A stretch of 64,000 nt of DNA, taken from positions 8,356,001 to 8,420,000 of the forward strand of contig BSBM01001138.1 of NCBI GenBank assembly GCA_027924585.1, read 5' to 3'. Shown one piece after another: positions 44,631 to 55,409 of the stretch. The notes under the pieces are model-generated. The model searched no databases and was not told the DNA's origin. It saw only the letters and a list, made by a program, of their open reading frames with translations. The position numbers and the translations under genes are program-made. Source of the stretch: Larix kaempferi. Its lineage: Eukaryota; Streptophyta; Pinopsida; Pinales; Pinaceae. Numbering within the stretch: the first letter of the stretch is position 1; the number at the start of each line of letters is the position of its first letter.

Positions 44631-44997
44631 GAAGATATTTTTTCCAGTATCACCTGTTACATCCACTTGTCTTTACTTGGCTATTGACCTGTTGATTCAT
44701 TGAGAGAAGTTTTGTATCCACAACTAGCAATCTGGAATCAGTAGCATCTCTAGTGCACACACTGCTATCATTATAGGATTTTATTCACTCAGTTCACCAA
44801 GAATTGTTTGTGCAATTCACCAAGAACTGTCTTACTAGTCATAAGCTAGAGGGAGCTATACAGTTCACCAAGAATTGTCATACTCAGTGCCAGTCCTTTT
44901 TCATACTGGATGAGTAGTCTTAGAGCTAGTCCTTTTTCATACTGGATAATAATAGAATAGCTCACATCCTACCTATAAATGATTTGCCCTGCTACTA
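44631..44997 (-). other. copia 3' untranslated internal region
   Basis: Non-coding stretch between RNase H and the PPT. It contains a repeated CAGTTCACCAAGAA.TGT.ATACT motif (three copies between 44796 and 44885) and two CTAGTCCTTTTTCATACTGGAT copies near 44890-44945. Confidence 0.7.
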
Positions 44998-45825
44998 TCA
45001 CCAGATTCCCATATGCAGCTCCTTCCTCTTACGAGGGACCAGCCCAAGCTTGTCTCTGAAGTACTCAAACTTCACCTTTGACAGAGGTTTGGTTAACACA
45101 TCTGCGACCTGTTCAGTTGTAGCCACATAAAGAAGCTTCACTGCTCCTTTTTCTACCATATCACGAATAAAATGATACTTGATTCCAATATGCTTTGGTT
45201 TGTCATGAAACATCGGGTTCATTGACAACTTTATGCAACTCTGATAGTCATAGTAGATACTAGTAGTATCTAACTCAAGATCAAATAATCCTGAAAGCAA
45301 TTTTTGTATCCATACAACTTCAGTACATGCTAAACATGTTGCCAATTATTCTGCCACAGCCGTATTGAGCGCAACACTGGTTTGCTTCCTGCTAAAGCAT
45401 GAGATCATTCTTGATCCTAGACTAAAACAACAGCCTGATGTACTCTTACGATCTGTGACATTACCAGCCCAATCTGGATCAGAGTATCCCTGCAATTTAA
45501 ACTCACAATCTGCATCATACTTGATACCATATTCAATGGTACCTTTCAAGTATCTCATCACATGTTTTGCTACAATCAAATGAACATGTTTGAGTTCAAC
45601 CATATACTGACTTAAAGTATTCATAGCAAAACATATGTCTGGCCTTGTATTTGTCAAATACATCAACGATCCAATTATTTGTCTATACAAGGTGGCATCC
45701 ATTGTTTTTGATGAAGTATCACATAATAACTTCGGATTTGTCGTCATAGGTGTTGTCATGGATTTACAATCATCATTCCAAATCTTTTTAGAATTTCCAC
45801 AACATATTTTCCTTGACTGAGACAA
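44998..45825 (-). pseudogene. copia RT C-terminal side and RNase H
   Basis: The frame reads MTTPMTTNPKLL, then LYRQIIGSLMYLTNTRPDICFAMNTLSQYM, LQGYSDPDWAGNVTDRKSTSG (first RNase H Asp), SRKQTSVALNTAVAE (Glu) followed directly by an in-frame stop near 45345. It continues with QKLLSGLFDLE, YYDYQSCIKLS, KHIGIKYHFIRDMV and EQVADVLTKPLS, the usual end of copia pol. The nonsense codon inside the Glu motif would truncate the enzyme. Confidence 0.9.
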
Positions 45826-46502
45826 ATCTCACCTGGATTCTGCCATACTTCCAGACCTAGAAAATAGTGCATCTGACCCAAATCTTTCATTTCTAATTCT
45901 AAAGCAAGCTTCTTCTTGCAATCAGTGATGAGATTTTCGTTTCTTGTTAGAAACAGGTCATCCACATATAATAGTAAAATCACCTGGTCATTATTCTCAA
46001 TCTTATAGTAAATATTGGAGTCTGCTTTACTTTTAATAAAGCCCAAGCTCATTAGAAAACTATCAATTCTTCCATACCATGTCCTGGGTGCTTGCTTCAA
46101 GCCATACAACGCTTTCTTTAATTTGCACACATGTGTTTGTCTGTCAATGTGTCATGTGTCTCAAATCCATGTGGTTGTTCCGCATACACTTCCTCTTCTA
46201 TCACACCATTTAGAAAAGCAATTTTTACATCCATCTGATGTAGTTTCCATCCCATCTTTGCAGTTATAGCCAAAGTAGCTCTAATGGAAGTGTATCTTGC
46301 TATGAGAGAAAGGTTTCTTCGTAATCTACTCCCTCTTTCTGGGAGAACCCACGAGCCACAAACCTTGCTTTGTATTTCTCAATACTGCCATCTGCAGCAT
46401 GCTTGATTTTGTATGACCATTTAGATGTTACTACAAATTTTTCTTTCAGTCTCGGAACTATGTCTTAAACATCATTTTTCATGATTGATTGATATTCTTC
46501 AA
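45756..46502 (-). pseudogene. copia reverse transcriptase, palm region intact, N-side frameshifted
   Basis: From 46130 to 45756 the frame is open with CKLKKALYGLKQAPRTWY, LYVDDLFLT (catalytic YVDD intact) and LEMKDLGQMHYFLGLEVWQ. Between 46502 and 46131 the same protein can be followed only by changing frame (WKYK.KHAADGSIEKYKARFVARG-like region, several indels and stops). The enzyme copies element RNA into DNA inside the particle. Confidence 0.85.
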
Positions 46503-47590
46503 TCATGGCATCCTACCACACCTTCTTCTTAGCAGCTTCTTCATAGCTGGAAGGCTCTGCATCAATGATGTTATACACAAGTGCAACATAGTTGGAATAA
46601 AATCGAGGTCTTTTGCTTTCTCTGAAAGTCTTATTTGGGGCACCATACTTTTTGCATCTTGAATGCATTCACGAGCCCAACCAGGTTTTCTCTGATATGT
46701 AATTACTTTTGAGGGTGAATCAACAGGTTTCTGAGGCTTCGTCATATCGCGATTCTCAGGTACATGCTCTTCTTTTTCTGTTTCTGATACTCTTGGAGCT
46801 GCTGGTTCCTCATCATGTATCTCATTGAAATGATTTCTTTTTGATTTGTGGAAAGCTACATCTTCATCAAAGATAACATCTCTGCTGATCTCAATCTTTT
46901 TGTATCCAGGGACATATACTCTATATGCCTTTGATATCTCACTGTATCCAACAAAAATACCCTTCTTACCTAAAGGATCCAACTTTGTTCGTTTGTCCTT
47001 GGGAATATGTACATACACAGGACAACCAAATATCTTCAGATGATTGACATCTGGAACTTCACCTAAAAACACTTCTTCTTGAGTTTTATTTTGAAGTACT
47101 TTATGAGTACTTCTATTTTGTACATATACAACAGTCCTTGTTGCTTCTGCCCAAAGGTGCATTGATAAGTCCTGATCATGAATCATGGCTTTAACTGCTT
47201 CCATAATTGATCGGTTCTTTCTTTCCACAACACCATTTTGCTGAGGATTGTAAGGAGTAGAAAGCTCCCTCTTAATCCCAACTTCTTTACAAAATGCCTT
47301 GAATTCACTTGATGTGAATTCTCCTCCATTATCAGATCTTAAAATCTTTATATTTTTCTCAGAAAGATTTTCAACAAGAGCTTTAAATTCTTTAAACTTA
47401 CTAAACACTTCATCTTTATTCTTTAAGAATCCAAGTTTTGCGAGAAAAGTCATCAATGAACGAAACATAGTAAACATACCCGCTGAGTGAAGTAGCTAAC
47501 ATAGGTCCACATACAATCTGAATGAATTAGATCCAAAATTCCTTTTGCTTTACTGTCATTGCTTGGAAAAGGCTTTTTCACGTTCTTTCC
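46503..47590 (-). pseudogene. copia integrase core
   Basis: From 47477 to 46503 the frame carries LRSDNGGEFTSSEFK (second catalytic Asp), TPYNPQQNGVVERKNRSIMEAVKAM (Glu), LHLWAEATRT-like residues, FGCPVYVHIPKDKRTKLDP, GIFVGYSEISKAYRVY and ISRDVIFDED. The first Asp region (SFIDDFSRKTW) is at about 47490-47440 and is joined to the rest through a frameshift near 47435. The zinc-binding end lies toward 47590. Integrase inserts the DNA copy into chromosomes. Confidence 0.9.
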
Positions 47591-48117
47591 TTATGCACAA
47601 CCTTTGCACACTCCATCACGGAACACTTGAATCTCTGGGAGGCCTTTCACCATCTTGTTGACAATTGGTAAGGCTTTATAGTGAATATGAGCAAACCTTC
47701 TATGCCAAAGTTCACATGGATTTGTAGTAGTACTGTGGACGAAGGCTTGATCTGCCTTTCCTTTTAACTTGTACAATCCATCTTCATGAATACCAATCAT
47801 GACAGCATCATCAATATTCTTACCTCTCGACCACATAAGAACTTGGCCATCGACAAAAGCTACTTTGAATCCTTTCTCTTCTAATCCTGAAATAGATAGG
47901 AGGTTCTTTTGTAGACCAGGTACATATAAGACATTTTACATTTTCAAATGTTTTCCTGAATCTAAGCTGTAAAAAGCATTCCCAATGCCCTTAATAGGAT
48001 AGGAAGAGTTATCACCCAATCTTACTTGATGAGGAGAATTTTTCGTGGTTAGACTTGAAAGGGAGTGTTTAAAACCAGTCATGTGCCTGGAGGCACCACT
48101 ATCCGCCAACTAGGTTT
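47591..48117 (-). pseudogene. copia protease and GAG-pre-integrase region
   Basis: The protease motif LADSGASRHMTG follows the gag end near 48110 but is preceded by a TAG where copia elements have Trp. A second stop lies in LKM*NVLYVPGLQKNLLSI near 47940. From 47836 the frame reads SRGKNIDDAVMIG, then LYKLKGKADQAFV, CELWHRRFAHIHYKALPIVNKMVKGLPEIQ and GVCKGCA, the GAG-pre-integrase/HHCC zinc region. A stop interrupts at 47590. Confidence 0.85.
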
Positions 48118-48420
48118 CATCACCATAATTTACTGAATTTGTAAGAGCTGCTACCAACACATACTCTTCATCTGAATCTTCTTCTTTTTCTCTCTTGAAG
48201 TCAAGTTCATCATCTTCAGCAATATGAGCATGATGTCTCTTGTTTTTCTTCCTTTCTTTGACTTCTTTTATGAGAGGACAATCTCTAGCAAGATGTCCTG
48301 GCTTTTCACAACAGTAATATTTGAGTTTAGAATAGTCTCTCTTACCTTTATCAAAATTTTGAAACTTCTTCTTTGGAGGATGATTTTCCTTCTTCTTCTT
48401 TCCTTTTCTGAACTGGGCTG
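48110..48420 (-). pseudogene. copia gag C-terminus with zinc knuckle
   Basis: The frame has a Lys-rich stretch and the CCHC motif CCEKPGHLARDC (first Cys context YYCCEK), followed by HHAHIAEDDE and EYVLVAALT, matching the gag tail of this copia group. It is separated from the rest of gag by the nested 4.5-kb insertion. The open frame running into the insertion (to 48517) is accidental beyond 48420. Confidence 0.9.
48416..48420. repeat. Target duplication GGCTG, left
   Basis: GGCTG immediately before TGTTACC, repeated at 52953-52957. Confidence 0.9.
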
Positions 48421-51400
48421 TGTTACCAACTTTTTTGTACCATAGTTGGATTATCTGAAGAGCCGCCATTTGACAAACATGATGAGTGTTTGTATTCCAG
48501 TGTATCAGATGATCCATCCTTTGTGCCTAGCCAGTTTTGTTTTTCAGTCAACATGACCATGGCCCCACGGGGTTTGTAATAAAGTGTACTAGTAGGATTT
48601 TGAGTGGCTCGGTTCCCCATGACTTGGAGTTTTTTCCCTTGTCAATTATACTTTGCCTATAGCCGAGCTATAATTGATGAGGTTTTCTCTCACTTCCTCC
48701 AAAGCTGGAATGCCCGATTTTGAAAATTTTAGCCATGGGGGGTTGTTAGAGTTCAACTGATGTATATAAGCCTACTAGACACTATTAGAATAGGTTTTGG
48801 TCATGTCCTAAGTCACTAGGACCCTCAGAAAAAATTTTGAAATTTTTTTACCGGGCCCTCCGGTTTTGGGTTTTTAATTATTTTTTAAATTTTAATAAAT
48901 TTTTCCATAGTTTAAATGGAAAAATTTCAATTTGTAATATGTCAGTCATCCGGGATCCGAATTCAGTGATTGAAGACTCTAACCTTAAGCCAAAAATCAT
49001 TCATGATCTCTGGACCAGTTTATCCTAAGTTTCGGATGTCAATTCAGCCTCATAATTAATAATTTCTCAAAAAAGTTATTTACAGAGAAATTATTAATTA
49101 AAATATTAAAAATTGAATATTTGGAGATAATCCAAATCTCTCCAAAATAATCCAAATGGATTAAAATAAAAAGGCTAATTGACATGGCACTGGGCATTAA
49201 TAAAGATTCCAATCATCTCAGTCATCATCCAGTCAAGTATCCAGTCACCAGCAGTGATTAACTCCAAGTGAATTCGCCCTCCTTCATGCAATTTGCGAAT
49301 TGGTATGTTGGCACATGTTTAATGGGTGGTTGGGTTGTATTTATTATTATGGTAGGCGCCCTCCTCCTTTGGTGGCACCACTTGGGCTTGGCTCCCAATG
49401 CAACTCAACCAACACCCCTATAATGGCTCATGCATTAACTATTAAGGGATTCACACCATCTCCAAGGAAGCTCACGTATATTCCCTATTGGAGCTCGAGT
49501 TTACACATGGCAGTGGTCAATTTGATGGTGAAGCTTCCAATGTAGAGATGGGGGGCGCCTTGCCAAGGTGGAGGCCACCTCCCCATCTCATTCAATGCAA
49601 CTCGAATTACTTGGTGGAGTTAGCACTCCAAAGCTTGGCTTGACATGGATGTGATAGGGATTTGATGGCAATTCGATTTGATGACTCATGGCTATTGGCT
49701 TCCTTCATGCCAATTCGAATTAGGGTAGTCTGATGCTCTAGTTTTGTTATATAATGAGGGCTTTTCTCCTCCTTCTTCATGGATATCTTTGTGCAAGATT
49801 ACTCTGCTCATTTTGTAATAGTTCTTAGCTTTTGCTATTTGGAATAAAATCGACTTTGGAGGTCTACATGGTGTGCACAATTTGTCCATGAGAATTTACT
49901 GAAGCTTCATTGAGGTGATGTTGTTTAAATACGCTATTCATGTGTAATGTTTTGTTCATGCTTCTAGCTTAGAAGTCTTTTTTAAGTCCATAGAGTGAAT
50001 ATTTGGGTTTCAATTTATTCATTGATGCTTGGTTGATTAAGATTTAGAAGTAGCAAACTGTAGTCGGTAATACTGATGCACTTCTTGTCTTATTTAATTA
50101 ATCATACTAGGCTTGATCAAACATTGTTTTGAAGTGGTTTGTTTTGCAGATCTCCTAAGTGCAAAGTGGGAGCTTGAGCTCGGTTGCCTCTTCCTCCCCT
50201 TTGTCATTATTTTGCTAACTTTTGTGCATTTCAGGGTTCTCCAAAGATCGATCTGTACTTCAAGGTTGAGCTTGAGAAGTTCATAAAAGATCCATCCTCT
50301 TAAAATTATCTTCAAACTTGTTTACCTTAGGCTTTCTCTTCTTCAAGCTCTCCATTTTCTCCTTGAGTTTTTTGCCTTTGACTTGCTAGCCATTTCTCTT
50401 CTCCATCTTGCTCTCGTCCTACTCTCTCTTTTTCTCCCTCTAGTCTCGTCCTACCTTTTCTTATCCCTTCCTAGCTTCGTCTCACCTCCATTTTGCCCTC
50501 TTCTCCATTCGTTTTTCCCTTTTTTCCCTTACCTTCTTTCCTCTCCTTCACCTTGCTCTCGTCCCACTCCTCTACCCTTCTCTCCATTCGTCTTGCCTTC
50601 CTTTGTTCCTCTCGTCTCCCCTCCTTTAGGGATCCCCTTTACCTCTCGTTTTCCTCTCTTTGAGCTCCATTTCCTTTGCTTTTTGCTTCCCCTTGGGTCT
50701 GCCCCAAGTCCCCTCTCGTCCACCTTCTTGTCTGCCCTAAAACACAACAAAAAACAAACTAAAACTTGTTAGTGGTTAAGATCTAATTAATAGTTAGAAC
50801 CATTTTTGTATCTTGCTAGTAGTTTTATGCATTTAAAAAAATGTTAAACACTTAGGCATTTTTTAGATCTTGCATCTAGTTTCATTTTAGTTGCATTTTT
50901 TGTGGTAGTTTGCATTTCATTTGGTAAGAAGATCTTACATTTATCATTTTAGGCTTTGCATTTAGTTTATTTCTTTGCATTTTAGATCTATCATTTAAAA
51001 CGATAATTTTACATTGCATTTTAGAGTTGATTTCTAGTTAAATCTTGATTTACATCTAGTCTTTTAGATCTCATCTCTAGTTTCTAGATCTAAGTAGTTT
51101 TTACTTTTGTTTGATTTCTCAAGAAAAACTAATGCTAAAGGGTGCCTTGTTGAGCTGATTTGAACTTGTGTAAGTGTTTCGAAGAAGAAGAAAGTCAAGG
51201 AACTTTGAAAAACAAGGAGATCTTTACCCAAAGAAAGTATCAAGCAAACCATAAGGATGATCCAAGACAATAAAACTACACTCTCCTTTTGTAAAAGCTC
51301 TTAAGAGCTCCATAGTTGTTTTCATAGTTGTTTCATCTCTCTCAAAAGACCTTGCAAGGGTTAAATTCCCAAGGCACTTGTAATTGATTAATAAAAAGGC

Positions 51401-52952
51401 TAGGTGGGATAAGGCCTCCCACACTTTGGTTTCTTCTTCCCCATTTGGGGAGGAGTGTTTTGTGTGCTTAGTTGTATCTATTTCAAGTTTCTAGAGTAGT
51501 TTTTATTTCCTGTACTTAGAATAATTTTTATTTCAAGTCTTGACCTGAGAAGCCTCTTGGGATTTTATCCCAAGTGCCGCATTAACACTGCGTGCTGCTT
51601 TTCTTTCCCCACCGTGTACTGCGTAGGACCGGCTAAGCTGGAAGTTTCATGAGCGGTGTGCAGAAGTGACTTTGACTTCACCTTTAGATTAGTCCTTGTT
51701 GTGGTAGAACACTAGTTTTCTTTCTTGCAAGTAATTCATCTCTTTTTAATATATCATTGTCATTGCTTCATCTTTTATCTTATTGAGCTATCACATGCGT
51801 TCTTGTTCACAAACTGTCTCTATTTTAACAAAGAACAAAGCCTCTTGAACTTGCAATAACCCAAGTCAAGAGCACTCTCTGTCGGAGAGCATAATAGTAT
51901 TGCACTTTCCTTGCATTAGGCATATAGACTAGCTAAGTCTCTTGAACCTTGTCATAAGACAAAGTCAAGAGCACTCTCTGTCGGAGAGTTGAACTGTGTA
52001 CTCTAATAAATCTTAAAACATTCCAACTCACTTCCCCCTTTAATAATTTATCTTGGTTGCTATCCAACACCCATATGCTCTGCCAACTTGAAAAGGTTGG
52101 GTTAGTACTCAAAAAGGTGTTGGATTTGATAATTTTTCGATAACATAAATAAAATTTTCACCCCCATAACTAACGAATCGGTGTTGCTTATTCGAGACAT
52201 ACTCAGGTAGTGGGCGAAGTTCCTAAACCTGGTGGGGCCGGAAGTTACCGCTGTCTTAGACATCAGAGTGGTTAATTCTTAAGACACCTACTCCTTGACA
52301 TCTGGGCGGTCCGACATACCATCAGAGGGGAAGCCACTGAAAGTATACCTTTTCGGTCTTTTGCTTACCTTGTTGTTCTTAGCCTAATAATCAAGACCAT
52401 TAAAACTTTTAATTAACCAAGATAATTCGCAAAACAATCTCACGAACAATTACTAAGACTTGCATCTACAACATCCCCCAGTACTACACACTTGTTTGAC
52501 TCCACTTTGACATTGGTCTCTTTACATTTATGCTTTAATTAAGTTGTGCCATTTGTCCATTGGATTGTCTTTTTCGAAATCATCTATCTGTGGATGCTTT
52601 TTTATTTCGCAAGACTTTATATACTGTTAGTCTCGTATTTTATAATCTGCAACGTGGATTGCACTTTATCTTGTGCCTATTATAAGTTGCGATCTCTCAT
52701 TCAAAACTCCTAGAAAACACCCATCCGCATCACCATACACCAAAAAACATTAAAACACATTGAGCCATAGTAAACTCTTTGTAGGGACTACCCCCCTTGG
52801 CTTCGTTAGGAGTTAGCCTAAACGGAGGAGCTGGGATTCAGGTGACAGTACCTGGCTCATTGCTTGCCCCCAAGGCCACACTTTTCCCACTTGTACTGAG
52901 GGAACAACTTTCGAAAGATTTTTGCTGCTGGTGTGCATCTCGGCGGACAACA
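48421..52952. mobile_element. 4.53-kb TG...CA insertion nested in copia gag (giant solo LTR or LARD)
   Basis: It starts TGTTACCAAC, ends GCGGACAACA and is flanked by GGCTG on both sides. Conceptual removal of it and one GGCTG rejoins the gag frame exactly. No second copy of its ends is found inside, and no gag-pol protein is recognisable on either strand. It is therefore best read as one very long LTR left alone, or a large non-autonomous element with unrecognisable LTRs. Plus-strand features that would suit an LTR are TATATAATGAGGGC at about 49740, AATAAAA near 49843, and a repeated GAGCACTCTCTGTCGGAGAG. The frame 50383-50772 is pyrimidine-rich low complexity. Confidence 0.85.
51843..51990 (+). 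repeat. Imperfect tandem repeat with GAGCACTCTCTGTCGGAGAG
   Basis: Two copies of CTTGAAC.TG.....A....AGTCAAGAGCACTCTCTGTCGGAGAG lie about 96 bp apart (51848 and 51944). CTCTCTGTCGGAGAG can form a small hairpin (CTC..GAG). Confidence 0.8.
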
Positions 52953-53567
52953 GGCTGCTAGGCCTTGGTCCTCATCATCACTTAGTTTTTCTTCTCTTGC
53001 TCACAATCTTGCTTCTTCTTGGGCACATTCTTCCCACAGCCTACTGAACTTTATTAACTTTCTTCTTGAACAAATACCTCTTATGAAAGGGTCCCATGAC
53101 TTCGGAAGTCCATTGAGAGTAGTCATTACTATCTCAACTTCTTCAACTGAGTCACCGATAGCTACAATTTGTTCATTAATCTAAGAAATTCTTGTAAAGG
53201 AGTTATGGATAGATTCAGACTTCTGCACCTTTTTGCATTTTTGAGTTGAGTCCTCAAAGTCATCTTCCTGTTAATGTTCCTACCTTCATATAAGCGAGAT
53301 AGAGCATTGAACATCTCCCTGGGAGTCATTAAGGATGATAAATGAGGAATAAGATGATCTTTTATAGAATCTGCAATTATTCTTTTTGCCCTTACCAGAT
53401 TCTTCTTGTACTTGACTTTAGCTTCTTCATCCTTAGGTTTTGCAACCTCTTCCTTAACATAATCTGATAAGTCATTTTCCTTCCAGCACAAGGGACATTC
53501 TGTACTTCCATGCTCTGGAGTTATCAGGTCCCTCGAGTTTCTCATCAAGCTTAGTGCTTGACAACAT
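52953..53567 (-). pseudogene. copia gag N-terminal and middle part (UBN2-like)
   Basis: Gag starts at the ATG at 53567 (minus), about 90 bp after the PBS, with residues MLSSTKLDEKLEG and a WKYRM motif. A one-base insertion near 53485 shifts the frame into NDLSDYVKEEVAKPKDEE, RIIADSIKDHLIPHLSS, TPREMFNALSRLYEGRN and RKMTLRTQLKNAK. A second shift near 53215 leads on to the IVAIGDSVEEVEIVMTTLNGLP region and EEKLSDDEDQ just before the nested insertion. This is a UBN2-type copia gag. Confidence 0.9.
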
Positions 53568-53658
53568 CTTGTCTTTGATTCTGATTTCCTTCAAAACTGA
53601 AATACTGTAATCTCCTTCACAAATCTAATACCTTTGCAGAAATGCCTTCCTTCAGGGA

Positions 53659-53671
53659 AGCTCTGATACCG
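53659..53671 (-). promoter_or_regulatory. copia primer-binding site
   Basis: Directly after the 5' LTR the minus strand reads CGGTATCAGAGC, matching the plant copia PBS complementary to initiator tRNA-Met (TGGTATCAGAGC) except the first base. Confidence 0.9.
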
Positions 53672-54463
53672 TGTTGAAAAACTAAGTGTATGTATGAAGT
53701 TTTAAAAATTTTCAGCATATATCAGTCATAAACATACTCATACATAAGTAAGGATTGCTGAAGGTAAGACAATCACAGAGAGAACACAAGATTACCTTGA
53801 GAAACCCTTTTGGGGTAGAAAACCCAGCCAAAACTTCTCTTTAGATTCCTCAACAAAGTACAATACCAGTACAAGACTTTGAACTAACTAAGTAGTGCTG
53901 AAACAATACCTCTATTTCAGTACTTATAAACTTCACAAACAGCTGATAACACACTTACAGTAACAGTCTGATAATGATCCCAAAGTTGACTGTGATGACC
54001 TCTTGCTGTAGCAAACTTATGGTAGACACTGTAGCAGCCTTATCTCCCTCCTTGTAGCAGTTAGTAACAGCAGTAACAACCTTTATTATTAGCAGCCTAA
54101 CAGCAGAAGTCTTTTTCCAAAATTGTGTGTCCAAGTGATAAGGGTCAGCCCCTTTTTATACTTGGGCTTGGCTGCCCTAAGCAGCCCCCTAGGATCTCCC
54201 TAAGCAGCCCCCTAGGACCGCACTAAGATGCCCCCCTAGGGACCACCCTAAGCTGCCCCCTAAGCATGAGTTTGACACTTGGCATGAGCCTTTTGACACT
54301 TGGCATCAGTTTGACATTTTGCATGAGCCTTTTGAGTCTTGACACTTGGCATGAGCCTTTTAACACTTGGTCCTAAACTTAACACTTGGCATCAAAAGCT
54401 TTTTATGTACATAGTTTAATTACAACAACAAAAAAAAAGCTTCCAAAGCTATATATTTCAACA
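53672..54463 (-). repeat. copia 5' LTR
   Basis: 792 bp, TGTTGAAAAACTAAG to TTTCAACA on the plus strand. It is longer than its partner because of extra TTGACACTTGGCATGAGCC units near 54270-54380. Confidence 0.95.
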
Positions 54464-54830
54464 CATTTGAAATTTCTGCTTTCGAACTTTCCCTTTGTTT
54501 AATCTTGAAATCAACCCAACCATTAGAGAGTAGGTAGGTTTGTGCACTACAACCCTAGCCATTTCTAATCATTCCTACAAATCCTCATGTGATTCTTGGT
54601 TGACCCAAAGACACTGGTCTCCAAGTCCCTCATCACCTTATCTTTTACTTTCATAAACACACATTGTTTTGTTAGAGTTACTCTTCAAATTCACCTTGTG
54701 CTTCATTTTTGAGCTCTAGTAATCCTATCCTAGGGGCTCCTTCCTTGAGCTAGAGAAGACCTAGCCTAAAAAGCAGAAGGCGGCTAGGTGTGGTGACATT
54801 GGCCTACCTCTAATTTATCCATTAGGTATC

Positions 54831-55230
54831 ATTGATTTTAGGGCTTCAATCTTGAGATGCTAGTTTGTGCGATAACATGACTGACGAAAAAGTTGGAGGT
54901 CCAATACAATAACAATTTTTTAGCTGCTCTACTGTGGAAGTGGGTGACATTGTTCCATCCATTTAATAATCAGGAGATAAAAGAGGAAGATAGGAGTATT
55001 AACATGGAATGAAATCCCTGTCAAGCTATCATTGATTTTAGGGCTTCAAACTTGAGATGCTAATTTGTGTGATATCAACTCTGACTAAAAAGCTGGAGGT
55101 TCCAATACAATAACAATTTTTAGCTACTCTATTGTGGAAGCAGCTGAGATTGTCCCATCATCTTAATAATTAGGAGATAAAAGAGGAATACTAACATGGA
55201 ACGATACCATGATAGAGATAGCAACTGCAA
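54831..55230. repeat. 200-bp tandem duplication
   Basis: Both copies begin ATTGATTTTAGGGCTTCAA (54831 and 55031) and include CTTGAGATGCTA, CCAATACAATAACAATTTTT and GGAGATAAAAGAGGAA. The CCAATACAATAACAATTT part also resembles sequence near 31915. Confidence 0.85.
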
Positions 55231-55409
55231 GTCAAGGCTACCAGGCATGACACCAAAATTGCCAACCATGTTTTAGAGTGTTGGCTTATGAGGGTTTTCT
55301 ATATAACTCATGCCTAATATTGGGATAAATATATGTTGCAAAGGATGAGCAGAAAAGACGAGCCCTTCCCTTTCCTAGTGTTGTGTATTTGGTATAATGC
55401 TGGAATGTT

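Larger units (their letters stand above)
43896..54463 (-). mobile_element. Complete Ty1/copia retrotransposon with nested insertion
   Basis: The element is bounded by direct LTRs (43896-44615 and 53672-54463) and by the target duplication CATTT (43891-43895 and 54464-54468). On the minus strand the order is 5' LTR, PBS, gag, protease, integrase, RT, RNase H, PPT, 3' LTR, which is the copia order. Gag is interrupted by 48421-52952. All coding regions have a few stops or frameshifts, and the LTRs differ by several percent and one indel of about 70 bp, so the element is moderately old. Without the nested insertion its length is about 6.0 kb. Confidence 0.95.

Noticed and set aside
50383-50772. 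129-codon Leu/Ser/Pro-rich frame, membrane-like
   Set aside because: It is a pyrimidine-rich low-complexity tract within the 4.5-kb LTR-like insertion; the opposite strand is equally open.
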